A DNA stretch of 64,000 bases from Suilimivivens sp964614185 (GCA_964614185.1 CAZTKJ010000004.1:1-64000); one strand, 5' to 3'. Positions 25,057 through 34,210 are shown, counted from the stretch's first letter. Translations and numbers: made by a program. Notes: generated from the letters alone by a model not told the origin.

Positions 25057-26055
25057 ATGGCTAAAAGAGTAATAGAAACAAACTTAATTGAAGAGGATAT
25101 GAAAATAGAGGGTTCTCTCAGACCTCAGCAATTGACTGACTACATCGGTCAAGCCAAAATAAAGGAAAATCTGAAGATATATATTGAAGCTGCAAAGCAG
25201 AGAAATGATCCCCTCGATCATGTATTGTTCTATGGTCCTCCGGGACTTGGCAAAACCACACTTGCAGGTATTATTGCCAATGAGATGGGGGTCAACATGA
25301 AAGTGACAAGCGGCCCTGCCATTGAAAAACCGGGTGAAATGGCTGCTATTTTAAATAATCTTCAGGAAGGAGATCTTTTGTTTGTAGATGAGATTCATCG
25401 ACTGAACAGACAGGTGGAAGAGGTTCTTTATCCGGCCATGGAGGATTATGCAATTGATATTATGATCGGAAAGGGGCAGACAGCACGTTCCATACGGCTT
25501 GATTTGCCGAAGTTTACACTAGTTGGTGCAACTACCAGAGCCGGTCTTTTAACAGCGCCGCTCCGTGACAGGTTTGGAATTATCCATCGTCTGGAATTTT
25601 ATTCCGTTGAAGAGCTTCAACAGATTATTATGCATTCAGCCAGAGTCTTAGATGCACCCATAGAGCCGGCGGGGGCTAAGGAAATGGCAAGGAGAAGCAG
25701 GGGGACTCCAAGACTTGCCAATCGGATATTAAAAAGGGTTCGTGATTTTGCACAGGTAAAATATGATGGCATTATTACGGAAGAAATTGCAGTAACGGCG
25801 TTGAATCTAATGGATGTGGATCCTATGGGACTGGATCACATTGACAGGAATATACTCTTTACCATGATTGATAAATTCGGAGGCGGACCTGTAGGGCTTG
25901 ATACGCTTGCAGCGGCAATTGGAGAAGATTCCGGAACCATTGAAGATGTATATGAACCTTACCTGATTAAAAACGGTTTTATTAACAGAACACCAAGGGG
26001 AAGAGTGGTTACAGATTTTGCCTATCATCATTTAGGACTTGAAATTCCGAAGTAA
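25057..26055 (+). CDS. ruvB: Holliday junction branch-migration ATPase RuvB
   Basis: The 332-residue AAA+ motor shows Walker A GPPGLGKTT (about residues 62-70), Walker B LLFVDEIHRL, sensor I (LVGATTRAGLL), the arginine finger in PLRDRFG, and a C-terminal winged helix ending TPRGRVVTDFAYHHLGL. The length is normal. It forms a hexameric ring on DNA with RuvA and drives branch migration. It lies 56 bases after ruvA with an ACGGAG ribosome site. Confidence 0.96.
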   Translation: MAKRVIETNLIEEDMKIEGSLRPQQLTDYIGQAKIKENLKIYIEAAKQRNDPLDHVLFYGPPGLGKTTLAGIIANEMGVNMKVTSGPAIEKPGEMAAILNNLQEGDLLFVDEIHRLNRQVEEVLYPAMEDYAIDIMIGKGQTARSIRLDLPKFTLVGATTRAGLLTAPLRDRFGIIHRLEFYSVEELQQIIMHSARVLDAPIEPAGAKEMARRSRGTPRLANRILKRVRDFAQVKYDGIITEEIAVTALNLMDVDPMGLDHIDRNILFTMIDKFGGGPVGLDTLAAAIGEDSGTIEDVYEPYLIKNGFINRTPRGRVVTDFAYHHLGLEIPK

Positions 26056-26124
26056 TATGCTTATAATCAAATCAGTACTTGAAAGCGCGATTTTCTTAGC
26101 GTTTAAGGATAAGGGGTGATCTTA

Positions 26125-26526
26125 ATGACAGCAAAAACAGATACAGAAGTGATTATCGGCGGCAAGGTTTTTACCTTAAGCGGATATGAAAGTGAAGAAT
26201 ATTTACAAAAGGTTGCCTCCTATATCAATAATAAGGTGTCAGAGTATAATAAGGTGGATTCCTTCAGGCGTCAGCCAATTGATACTCAGAGCGTTTTATT
26301 ACAGCTGAATATTGCAGATGACTATTTCAAAGCCAAGAAGCAGATAGCGCTTCTTGAGGAAGAAACCCAGAATAAAGAGCGGGAATTATATAACCTTAAG
26401 CATGAATTAATAGCTGCTCAGATTAAACTTGAAAATACAGAGAAGAATGTTAAGAATCTTCAAAATGAAATTAATGAAAATGCAAGAAAAATTGTACGGC
26501 TTGAAACAGAATTAAAGAAGCAGTAG
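26125..26526 (+). CDS. zapA: cell division protein ZapA
   Basis: The 133-residue protein has a globular N-terminal ZapA head (VIIGGKVFTLSGYESEEYLQKVASYINNKV) and a long coiled coil (about 60-133, ALLEEETQNKERELYNLKHELIAAQIKLENTEK). ZapA bundles FtsZ filaments at midcell. The start at ATG 26125 is preferred to a GTG at 26116 because AAGGGG is 8 bases upstream. The coiled-coil tail is longer than in B. subtilis ZapA (85 residues). A terminator follows 34 bases after the stop. Confidence 0.88.
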   Translation: MTAKTDTEVIIGGKVFTLSGYESEEYLQKVASYINNKVSEYNKVDSFRRQPIDTQSVLLQLNIADDYFKAKKQIALLEEETQNKERELYNLKHELIAAQIKLENTEKNVKNLQNEINENARKIVRLETELKKQ

Positions 26527-26560
26527 GAAACATCTTGCTTGATTACATGGAATATGACCG

Positions 26561-26596
26561 AAAGCTGTCTGTAAACGGACAGCTTTTCCTTTTAGG
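26561..26596 (+). terminator. rho-independent terminator between zapA and the U32 gene
   Basis: A 9- to 10-bp stem (26561-26570 with 26577-26586) built from AAAGCTGTC and GACAGCTTT is followed by TTTCCTTTT. It lies in the 77-base gap before the U32 start codon, so part of the upstream transcription may end or be attenuated here. Confidence 0.75.
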
Positions 26597-26603
26597 AGAA
26601 TCA

Positions 26604-28781
26604 ATGAAAAAAGTGGAATTACTTGCACCGGCTGGAAACTATGAAGCCTTGCTTGGTGCCATATCAGCAGGGGCAGATGCGGTGTATCTTGGAGGAAGTT
26701 CTTTTGGCGCCAGAGCTTATGCAGACAACTTTACCCAGGAAGAAATTTGTGAAGGCATCCGGTATGCTCATGTTTTTCATAAAAAAGTATATCTTACAGT
26801 TAATACATTAGTAAAAGAAAGAGAATTTCCGCAGTTATATGATTTTCTGCGGCCATTTTATGAAGCAGGCCTTGATGGTGTGATCATACAGGATATTGGA
26901 GTCCTTTCATTTATCCGCAAGCATTTTCCGGAATTGCGGCTTCATGTCAGTACACAGATGACAATAACAGGCTCTTATGGCGCCAGATTTTTAAAGGAAT
27001 CCGGAGCTTCCAGAATTGTGCTTGCAAGAGAATTGTCTCTTGCTGAAATCAGAGAAATCAAACAGAAGGCTTCCATTGAAGTGGAAACTTTTGCTCATGG
27101 GGCTATGTGCTATTGTTATTCCGGACAGTGCCTTTTCAGCAGTATTCTTGGAGGAAGAAGCGGCAACAGGGGACGGTGTGCACAACCCTGTCGTCTTCCT
27201 TATAGAATAAATGTGGGGCAGGAAGGCTATCCTTTAAGCATGAAGGATATGTGCACCATCAATATCCTTCCGGAACTGATAGAAGCAGGTATTGATTCCC
27301 TTAAAATTGAAGGACGTATGAAAAAACCGGAATATGCTGCAGGTGTTACAGCAATTTACCGTAAATATATTGACAGGTATTATCAGGATCAGGACAGAGT
27401 ATATGAAGTTTCCAAAGAAGATATGGAACATTTAAGAAAACTTTATATCAGAAGTTCCATATCAGAGGGATATTATCATCAACATAACGGACAGAATATG
27501 ATCACTCTTTCCACACCTTCCTACGCGGGAAGTGATGAAAAACTTTTATCCCATATACGGAAGGAATATATTGACTCTCAAAGGACACTCCCTGTTGTAA
27601 TGAAGGCGGTTTTTAAAGAAGGTTTGAGAGCATGTCTTACTTTAACATGCGGACAAAAGACTGTTTGTATAGAAGGAGAGGGTGTGCAGAAAGCTCAAAG
27701 ACAGCCTCTTTCCAAGGAAAAAATTATTGATCAGCTTCAGAAAAGCGGCGGCACCTGCTTTAAGATATCTTCTGTAGAAGTGGATATGGATCATGACATT
27801 TTTATGCCCATAAGCGCTTTAAATCAGCTGAGACGAGAAGGACTAACGCTGCTTTTGGAAAGGATAATAGAAGAGAACGGTTTTAGTGATAATAAAAGGA
27901 AAGCCATTCCTTATCAGAGGCCTGATAAATTGAAAGATGCCGTAAAAGATAAGACTTTGGAGCATCAGCCTGCAATCCATGCACTTGTAAATACATACCA
28001 GCAGCTGGAGGCAGCTATTTTAAAAGGCGCTGAAAGAATTTATATTGACAGAATTAACATAGATGAAGACCTTATCAAACACCTTACGTCATATAAAGCA
28101 AAGAAAAAGGTAGAATATTATCTGACATTTCCTTATGTAGTAAGGGAAAAAGACCATGATATTCTTAAAAATGTGTGGATGCTGTTAAATACACCTGTTT
28201 TTGATGGGGCGCTGGTCAGAAATCTGGAAACTATGGCATATTTGAAAATAAAGGGCAATACAAAACCTGTTGTAACGGATATTAATTTGTATGCATGGAA
28301 TCAGTATTCAATACAGATATGGAAAGAAAATGCAAATGAAGTCTATCTTCCCGCAGAATTAAATGTCCATGAATGGAAAGATATTCAAAATACTGCTGCA
28401 TGGAAACAGGATGATATTTCGGTAATGGTATATGGCCGGCTTCCCATGATGGTTTCAGCAGGATGTTTAAGAAGGACATCAGGTAAGTGTACAAAACAAT
28501 CAGGATGGAATCTTTTATCGGACCGATATCAAAAAGAATTTCCTGTTTATCATGACTGTACTTATTGTTATAATATTATTTATAACAGTGTGCCGCTGTC
28601 TCTGCATAAATTATTTGATGGCAGACACTTATGTCCTGGCAGCTGTCGCCTGGATTTTACCACAGAAAATAAAGAGGAAACAGAAAAGATCATTGAATAT
28701 TTTCAAAAAACGTCAGTGTGTTATGAAGATCCTTTTTACAGGAATTATACTACCGGACATTATAAAAGAGGAGTCGAATAA
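26604..28781 (+). CDS. U32 family protein with DUF3656 (RlhA-like)
   Basis: The protein has 725 residues. The N-terminal U32 barrel starts KKVELLAPAGNYEALLGAISAGADAVYLGG and carries the CYSGQCLFSS...GNRGRCAQPCR cysteine cluster (about residues 170-200). A DUF3656-like region follows, and a C-terminal segment has more cysteines (CTYCYN, HLCPGSCRLDF). This long U32+DUF3656 architecture is that of E. coli RlhA (YdcP), which is needed for 5-hydroxycytidine formation in 23S rRNA. The shorter TrhP proteins hydroxylate tRNA. The RNA-modification role is therefore inferred; the peptidase label is historical. TTAGGAG precedes the ATG. Confidence 0.85.
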   Translation: MKKVELLAPAGNYEALLGAISAGADAVYLGGSSFGARAYADNFTQEEICEGIRYAHVFHKKVYLTVNTLVKEREFPQLYDFLRPFYEAGLDGVIIQDIGVLSFIRKHFPELRLHVSTQMTITGSYGARFLKESGASRIVLARELSLAEIREIKQKASIEVETFAHGAMCYCYSGQCLFSSILGGRSGNRGRCAQPCRLPYRINVGQEGYPLSMKDMCTINILPELIEAGIDSLKIEGRMKKPEYAAGVTAIYRKYIDRYYQDQDRVYEVSKEDMEHLRKLYIRSSISEGYYHQHNGQNMITLSTPSYAGSDEKLLSHIRKEYIDSQRTLPVVMKAVFKEGLRACLTLTCGQKTVCIEGEGVQKAQRQPLSKEKIIDQLQKSGGTCFKISSVEVDMDHDIFMPISALNQLRREGLTLLLERIIEENGFSDNKRKAIPYQRPDKLKDAVKDKTLEHQPAIHALVNTYQQLEAAILKGAERIYIDRINIDEDLIKHLTSYKAKKKVEYYLTFPYVVREKDHDILKNVWMLLNTPVFDGALVRNLETMAYLKIKGNTKPVVTDINLYAWNQYSIQIWKENANEVYLPAELNVHEWKDIQNTAAWKQDDISVMVYGRLPMMVSAGCLRRTSGKCTKQSGWNLLSDRYQKEFPVYHDCTYCYNIIYNSVPLSLHKLFDGRHLCPGSCRLDFTTENKEETEKIIEYFQKTSVCYEDPFYRNYTTGHYKRGVE

Positions 28782-30218
28782 ATGGAATTATACGTCAGCG
28801 AGTTTTCGAAATATATTATAACATTGCTGATTGTGTTATATACATATGAATGCTTTGCAGTATTTAGGTTTGATGATGAACTTAGGCGGAGGGGTATTTA
28901 TACCCGGCAGAACATATTGATGTTCGCCCTCCATTTCAGCTGCTTTATAGTAATCTGTTTTGAAACAGGAGATATTACTTATTTGTTTTTCTATGCGTTT
29001 CAGCAGATTATTTTGTATGCGGCTATTGTGCTTTTCAAAATGATGTATCCCAGGACAAATCAATTAGTCATCAATAATATGTGCATTCTGCTTTCTATAG
29101 GATTTGTGATCTTGACCAGGCTTTCTTTTGAAAAGGCAATCAAACAATTCATTATTGTAACAGGCTCATTAGTCATTGCCCTTATTATTCCGTTTTTTGT
29201 ACATCACTTTAAATTCCTTAAGGGACTGAAATGGATTTATGCCGTAGTGGGAATAGCGGCGCTTTCCATTGTTTTGATCTTAGGGCAGACTACTTATGGA
29301 AGTAAATTATCTTTTTCCATTGCGGGCATTACTTTTCAGCCATCGGAGTTTGTAAAAATTATTTTTGTATTTTATCTGGCAAGCGCTCTTTACAAATCAG
29401 CGGATTTTTTTGAGGTCTTTACAACGGCAGTGATTGCAGCAGCCCACGTGATCATACTTGTATGCAGCAAAGATCTGGGAAGTGCGTTGATATTCTTTGT
29501 TGTATATGTTCTGAGTGTATTTGTGGCAAGTGGCAAATTTATTTATCTTTTGCTGGGAAGTGTTGGCGGATCGGCGGCAGCTTATATTGCTTTCAGGGTA
29601 TTTACTCATGTGCAGGTAAGGGTGCAGGCATGGAAGGATCCCTGGAGCGTGATTGATTCTACCGGTTATCAGATTACCCAGTCTTTATTTGCCATATCCA
29701 GCGGAGGATGGTTTGGTCTTGGATTATACAGGGGAACGCCGGACTCAATTCCATTTGTAGAAGCCGATTTTATTTTTTCTGCCATTGCAGAGGAATTTGG
29801 AATTTTATTTGCAGCATGTTTAATCTTGATTTGTGTCAGCAGCTTTATCATGTTTATGAATATCTCCATGAAGTTAAGTGATAAATTTTATCAACTGACA
29901 GCTTTTGGACTTGGGATCACTTATATTTTTCAAGTATTTTTAACCATCGGAGGAGGGACAAAATTTATTCCCTTGACCGGTGTTACCCTGCCTTTTATCA
30001 GTTATGGAGGCAGTTCTGTATTGACAACGCTGATCATGTTTTCAGTCATTGAAGGATTGTATATGGTTCGGGAAGACGAAGCAGAAGCGGAAAAGCAAAA
30101 AAGAAAAAAGGGAAAAACCAGAAAGAAGAAAAGAGCTTTATCAAAAGAAAAGGAAACCAGGGATTTTGTAGGAACAGATGATTTAAATAAAGGCAGCGAA
30201 AATTATGATGAAATTTAA
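28782..30218 (+). CDS. SEDS-family peptidoglycan glycosyltransferase (FtsW/RodA/SpoVE-like)
   Basis: This 478-residue protein has about ten membrane helices. The SEDS signatures are present: ITFQPSEFVKIIFVFYLA, SKDLGSALIFFVVY with the essential aspartate, and TLPFISYGGSSVL near the C-terminus. A strongly basic cytoplasmic tail (about 425-478: KQKRKKGKTRKKKRALSKEK) is unusual in length. SEDS proteins polymerise lipid II glycan strands with a class B PBP partner. The next gene is that partner and overlaps by 14 bases. The start codon directly follows the U32 stop. Whether it serves elongation, division or sporulation cannot be told. Confidence 0.9.
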   Translation: MELYVSEFSKYIITLLIVLYTYECFAVFRFDDELRRRGIYTRQNILMFALHFSCFIVICFETGDITYLFFYAFQQIILYAAIVLFKMMYPRTNQLVINNMCILLSIGFVILTRLSFEKAIKQFIIVTGSLVIALIIPFFVHHFKFLKGLKWIYAVVGIAALSIVLILGQTTYGSKLSFSIAGITFQPSEFVKIIFVFYLASALYKSADFFEVFTTAVIAAAHVIILVCSKDLGSALIFFVVYVLSVFVASGKFIYLLLGSVGGSAAAYIAFRVFTHVQVRVQAWKDPWSVIDSTGYQITQSLFAISSGGWFGLGLYRGTPDSIPFVEADFIFSAIAEEFGILFAACLILICVSSFIMFMNISMKLSDKFYQLTAFGLGITYIFQVFLTIGGGTKFIPLTGVTLPFISYGGSSVLTTLIMFSVIEGLYMVREDEAEAEKQKRKKGKTRKKKRALSKEKETRDFVGTDDLNKGSENYDEI

Positions 30219-31641
30219 AAAAGAAGGTCAGACAAAAAAGAAAGTAAATAAACAGATCAGAATGGTCACATGGGTATTTACAGGACTTTTTCTTGGTATG
30301 ATCGGATATATCACCCATTATTCCGCTACCCATAAACAGGAACTGATCAATAACAGCTACAATGGCAGACAGCAGATGTTGCTTGCCCAGAATCGAAGAG
30401 GAAGCATATATTCAGCTGACGGAGAAGTTCTTGCAATGACCGTGGAAGATGAGGATGGAAATGAAGTAAGGCAGTATCCTTATGCAAATCTGTTTTCTCA
30501 TGTGGTGGGATATTCTGTTAATGGAAGGATGGGAGTGGAGGCTCAGGCAAATTATTATCTGATAAATTCCAATGCACCTTTATCCCAAAAAGCCAGTATG
30601 GATATTAGTGGTGAAAAATACCCGGGAGATGATGTTTACACCACACTGAATGTGGAGCTGCAGCAGGTAGCTTCAACAGCCCTTGGGGTATATCGTGGTG
30701 CGGTGATTGTAACGGAACCCTCTACCGGAAGGATTCTTGCTATGGTCAGCAAGCCGGATTTTGATCCGGGCAGTATTGAAGATGATTGGGATGAACTAAG
30801 AGAGGATAATGAATCGGGCACGCTTTTGAACCGTGTCACCCAGGGACTGTACCCTCCGGGTTCTACGTTTAAGATCATAACTGCGCTGGAATATATCAGG
30901 GAAAACAAAGAAAGTTATAACAGTTACAGTTATCAATGCACGGGAGCTTTAACAAGAGGCGAAGACAGAATACAATGTTATCATGGTTCCGTACATGGAC
31001 AAGTTGGTTTTTCAAGATCCTTTGCCAAGTCATGCAATACTTCTTTTGCCAATATGGGATTATCCTTTGACAGAGAAAAGTTTGAAGATTCATTGGCCGA
31101 TTTAATGTTTAACGGAGAACTTCCCCTGAATTTCCTATATAACCGGAGTACAGTCAATGTAAATGCAGATACCTCTGATTCTGATATGATACAGACTTCT
31201 ATCGGTCAGGGCACTACGGCAATGACGCCAATGCATTTGAACATGATTACCTGTGCCATAGCAAATAAGGGAGTGCTGATGAAACCTTATGTAGTGGATC
31301 ATGTGGAAAACAGTGCGGGAAATATTATTAAAACCTTTAATTCCGCAACTTACAAGAAGATCATTACAGAAGAAGAAGCATCAATCCTCACTGATTTAAT
31401 GACAGATGTGGTAAATGAAGGCACGGCCACCAGATTAAAAGGACTATCTTATACCGCAGCAGGAAAGACAGGATCAGCAGAATATGGTACAGTAAAAGGA
31501 GACAGTCATGCATGGTTTACGGGATTTGCCCCGGTTGAAGATCCTAAGATTTGTGTTACAATCATTATTGAAGGCGCAGGAGCCGGAGGAGACTATGCGG
31601 TTCCAATAGCAAAGAGAATTTTTGATGCATATTTAACTTAA
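30205..31641 (+). CDS. class B penicillin-binding protein (transpeptidase), PbpA-like
   Basis: The 478-residue protein has a basic N-terminus, one membrane helix (about 20-38), a short pedestal and a transpeptidase domain with all three motifs: STFK (nucleophile S220), SCN (KSCNTSF) and KTG (AAGKTGSAEY). At about 480 residues it is the short form without PASTA repeats, like mycobacterial PbpA, which also sits next to a RodA gene. Tandem ATGs at 30205 and 30208 overlap the end of the SEDS gene. The pair should form a glycosyltransferase-transpeptidase complex in the membrane. Confidence 0.92.
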   Translation: MMKFKKEGQTKKKVNKQIRMVTWVFTGLFLGMIGYITHYSATHKQELINNSYNGRQQMLLAQNRRGSIYSADGEVLAMTVEDEDGNEVRQYPYANLFSHVVGYSVNGRMGVEAQANYYLINSNAPLSQKASMDISGEKYPGDDVYTTLNVELQQVASTALGVYRGAVIVTEPSTGRILAMVSKPDFDPGSIEDDWDELREDNESGTLLNRVTQGLYPPGSTFKIITALEYIRENKESYNSYSYQCTGALTRGEDRIQCYHGSVHGQVGFSRSFAKSCNTSFANMGLSFDREKFEDSLADLMFNGELPLNFLYNRSTVNVNADTSDSDMIQTSIGQGTTAMTPMHLNMITCAIANKGVLMKPYVVDHVENSAGNIIKTFNSATYKKIITEEEASILTDLMTDVVNEGTATRLKGLSYTAAGKTGSAEYGTVKGDSHAWFTGFAPVEDPKICVTIIIEGAGAGGDYAVPIAKRIFDAYLT

Positions 31642-31657
31642 ATGAGCAGAGGCGGAA

Positions 31658-31993
31658 ATGAAATTTTATAAATATCTCTATGTTGGTGAAAAGATTAAGA
31701 ATCCCGGCAAAGTAAAAAGAAAATTGAAGAACCATGAGGGACAGTTTGTCTATGTCATCTGTTTTGCGAAAGGGTCAGACCGCCTGGAATTTTTCCAGAG
31801 CGCTTATCTTAAGCAACGGTATTATCGGTATTATCCGCCTGTTATCATAGGAATTGCAAATGACTATGATGAAGCAGTAGATATAGTTATGCAGATTATT
31901 ACAGAGTGCCAAAAAGCCACTGGAGACTTCAACATAAAAGGCTATTTAAACTGGAAAGTAAGAAATTCCCGATTTGAGAAAGGAATATGTTGA
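31658..31993 (+). CDS. conserved small protein of unknown function
   Basis: This 111-residue soluble protein is rich in lysine and tyrosine (YLKQRYYRYYPPVII). No motif, signal or membrane segment is seen. Predicted alternating strand/helix content (FVYVICFAKGSDRLEFF, YDEAVDIVMQIITECQ) suggests a small alpha/beta fold. It starts 16 bases after the PBP gene and ends 5 bases before the DUF2953 gene, so it belongs to the same operon. I do not recognise a family. Confidence 0.6.
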   Translation: MKFYKYLYVGEKIKNPGKVKRKLKNHEGQFVYVICFAKGSDRLEFFQSAYLKQRYYRYYPPVIIGIANDYDEAVDIVMQIITECQKATGDFNIKGYLNWKVRNSRFEKGIC

Positions 31994-31998
31994 TATAA

Positions 31999-32934
31999 AT
32001 GATAACAGTATTTTTAAGCATTTTAAAAATAATCGGAATTGTTTTACTGTGCATTCTGTTGTTTGTTTTAGCTGCAGCGCTGCTTATCTTGTTTGTTCCC
32101 ATACGTTATCAGCTGAAAGGGTACAGGCGTAAGGAAGATGATGCACCTGTAAGAGCATCTGTGAAAGTAACGTGGCTTTTGCATATTGTTAATGCATCTT
32201 TCCGATATCCGGAAGAAGCTTACATCAAAATAAGGATATTCTGTTTTACTGTTTTTTCTACCATGGAAAAGAAAACGAAACAGAACAGTAAAAAAGTTCG
32301 TAAAACGAAAAAGCAGCTTTCCAAAGAGGAAAAGTCAGGGCCCTCACCCAAAGAAATGACTACCGACTCAAAGAAGGATCAGGAAGAAGATTTTTCAAAA
32401 CAGGAAATAAAGGAAGAAAAAAAAGCGGCTGAGCAGAATGATTTTTTTGAGGAACCATTGCAGGAAGAGGAGATTAGTTTTACAAAATTCCTGAAAAAAC
32501 TTTTTCATATCCTGAAAAATATTAAGTACACAATTAATCAGATATATGATAAGATAAAACATATTATCAGTAATATAAGATATTATATCGGTATTATTGA
32601 AAGTGATTCTTTTAAAAAAGCATGGCAGCTTTGTGAAAACCAGGCAGTATCCTTAATAAAAACCATCCTTCCACGTAAGATAAAGGGAAACTTTGTCATA
32701 GGAACTAATGACCCGGCAAGTACGGCCAGGATTCTGGCAATACAGGGTATTTTATATCCCATTATAGGCAATCATATCCTTATTACACCTGATTTTGACC
32801 GCTCCATTATAGAAGGCGATTTTTTCATAAAAGGAAAGATCACAGTATTTAAAGTGTTAAAAACCGCAATCAGGGTTTATTTCAATAAAGATTTGCGGCG
32901 AGTAATCCGATTGTTTAAAAAGGAGGCAGCATAA
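31999..32934 (+). CDS. DUF2953 membrane-anchored protein (YtfI-like)
   Basis: The 311-residue protein has an N-terminal hydrophobic helix (about 5-33), a very charged middle (about 88-150, K/E-rich, mostly disordered) and a C-terminal half with the DUF2953 pattern (IKGNFVIGTNDPASTARILAIQGILYPIIGNHILITPDF). In B. subtilis the DUF2953 gene ytfI lies directly before ytfJ, and the same pairing occurs here with a 1-base overlap. It is probably a sporulation-stage membrane protein; the mechanism is unknown. Confidence 0.8.
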   Translation: MITVFLSILKIIGIVLLCILLFVLAAALLILFVPIRYQLKGYRRKEDDAPVRASVKVTWLLHIVNASFRYPEEAYIKIRIFCFTVFSTMEKKTKQNSKKVRKTKKQLSKEEKSGPSPKEMTTDSKKDQEEDFSKQEIKEEKKAAEQNDFFEEPLQEEEISFTKFLKKLFHILKNIKYTINQIYDKIKHIISNIRYYIGIIESDSFKKAWQLCENQAVSLIKTILPRKIKGNFVIGTNDPASTARILAIQGILYPIIGNHILITPDFDRSIIEGDFFIKGKITVFKVLKTAIRVYFNKDLRRVIRLFKKEAA

Positions 32935-33341
32935 TGGCTGAAAATAATTTTTTAGGAGTAATCGACTCTCTGATGAAGGGGATGAATACCATTTTATCTA
33001 CCAAGACAGTGGTAGGTGATCCCATGAAACTTTCTGACGATACGGTTATAGTTCCTCTTGTGGATATCAGCTTTGGTGTAGGAGCAGGTGCAAATGCAGG
33101 GGATAAGAAGAATGGAGGCGCCGGCGGATTCAGCGGAAAACTGACGCCAAGCGCTGTTCTTGTGATAAAAAATGGAAGTACCAAACTTGTTAATATTAAA
33201 AATCAGGATACTATGACCAAAGTACTTGATATGATACCCGATATTGTAGATAAACTTACAACTCCTAAAGAAGAAATGATTGATGATGAGGAAGCGGTTG
33301 AAATTGCATTTCCCGAAGAAGATGTAAAGGACGTGCAATAA
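32934..33341 (+). CDS. ytfJ: spore protein YtfJ/GerW
   Basis: The 135-residue protein is a GerW family member: IDSLMKGMNTILSTKTVVGDPM at the N-terminus, then VPLVDISFGVGAGAN and a glycine-rich stretch (NGGAGGFSGKLTPSAVLVI). B. subtilis GerW (YtfJ) is needed for normal spore germination with alanine. AGGAGG precedes the ATG, which overlaps the DUF2953 stop by one base. Its presence supports a spore-forming host. Confidence 0.88.
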   Translation: MAENNFLGVIDSLMKGMNTILSTKTVVGDPMKLSDDTVIVPLVDISFGVGAGANAGDKKNGGAGGFSGKLTPSAVLVIKNGSTKLVNIKNQDTMTKVLDMIPDIVDKLTTPKEEMIDDEEAVEIAFPEEDVKDVQ

Positions 33342-33393
33342 TTTTCCCAAAACAGCATAAAATGGATTAAGAGGGATAAATAGGTTGGTGCGC

Positions 33394-33537
33394 ATGAAAA
33401 AAATGATCGGGTTCATAGCATTTTGGGTAGCTGTTGGAATGCTGCTTATGATTTTCCTGACACATCATTATTTGATTGCGTTAATCATTATAGGCTTGTT
33501 GTTGCTGATAGGATATAATTTCTATTATTGTGAATGA
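33394..33537 (+). CDS. 47-residue hydrophobic membrane peptide
   Basis: The frame reads MKKMIGFIAFWVAVGMLL, continues through IFLTHHYLIALIIIGLLLL and ends GYNFYYCE at TGA 33535-33537. It has two hydrophobic stretches (about 5-21 and 27-41) around a short THHY turn, which would form a helical hairpin. The ribosome site is weak (AGGTTGGTGCGC before the ATG). The same operon continues on both sides: the next gene starts 19 bases downstream. The codon pattern and position support a real gene, but it is short and unrecognised. Confidence 0.55.
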   Translation: MKKMIGFIAFWVAVGMLLMIFLTHHYLIALIIIGLLLLIGYNFYYCE

Positions 33538-33556
33538 ATTTCAGTGGGAGAAAACC

Positions 33557-34129
33557 ATGGGAATTTTTGATGAAAATATAAAAACAGGACAAGACTTTGA
33601 AAAGACATTAGTAGAAGGTTCTATGGAAGAACTGAATGAACTGAAGGCATGGCTTTTCAAAGAAAATATCCGTGTTGAAACGGAAAAAATGGAATTGAAA
33701 CGTCTTGAAGAAAAATTCCTAAAGGAAAAGCAGCAGTTTCAGGAAGAAATGGCAGAAGTAAATAGAAAACTGGTAATAGAGAAGCAGCGCCTTAAGCAGG
33801 ATGAGTTATTTTTTGACAAGAAGATGGACATCCTTAAAAACGGTTTTTTTCAACTGGATGCCGAGCGAAAACAGTTTGAAAAAGATAAAATGGGTTTTGA
33901 AGCAAGAAAAGATGCCCAGGAAAGCTATTTTAGACAGGAAAAGGGCAGGGATATGGCAAGGATCTTGTTCCAGGGAGTTAAAAGTCAGCTCGCACTGAAA
34001 AAAAGATATCGTGATCTCATTAAAATGTTCCATCCTGATAATATAGCAGGAGATCATGAAATGGTTTTGATCATTAATTCTGTATATGATGAGTTAAAGG
34101 AAGACTACGAAATGGGAAAACGTGCATAA
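33557..34129 (+). CDS. coiled-coil protein with C-terminal J-like (HPD) segment
   Basis: The protein has 190 residues. The start is ATG 33557, six bases after GGGAG; an upstream GTG at 33530 overlaps the 47-residue peptide gene. Residues about 20-130 are a highly charged coiled coil. The C-terminal segment YRDLIKMFHPDNIAGD...INSVYDELKEDYE (about 152-185) has the HPD tripeptide (H159-P160-D161) between two helices, as in helices II and III of a DnaJ J-domain. It is short, so a truncated or J-like domain is more cautious. It might recruit DnaK. A bidirectional terminator follows. Confidence 0.65.
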   Translation: MGIFDENIKTGQDFEKTLVEGSMEELNELKAWLFKENIRVETEKMELKRLEEKFLKEKQQFQEEMAEVNRKLVIEKQRLKQDELFFDKKMDILKNGFFQLDAERKQFEKDKMGFEARKDAQESYFRQEKGRDMARILFQGVKSQLALKKRYRDLIKMFHPDNIAGDHEMVLIINSVYDELKEDYEMGKRA

Positions 34130-34169
34130 ACGGAATATTGCTTTGTAAACCGTTTTATGGAACAGAAAA

Positions 34170-34200
34170 AAACCACTGTAGCAAATACAGTGGTTTAAAA
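34170..34200. terminator. bidirectional rho-independent terminator
   Basis: A perfect 11-bp stem, AAACCACTGTA (34170-34180) with TACAGTGGTTT (34186-34196), encloses a GCAAA loop with A-runs upstream and T-run at the stem end. It lies between the J-like gene and the convergent rpmB. Confidence 0.85.
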
Positions 34201-34210
34201 ATCTGATTTA

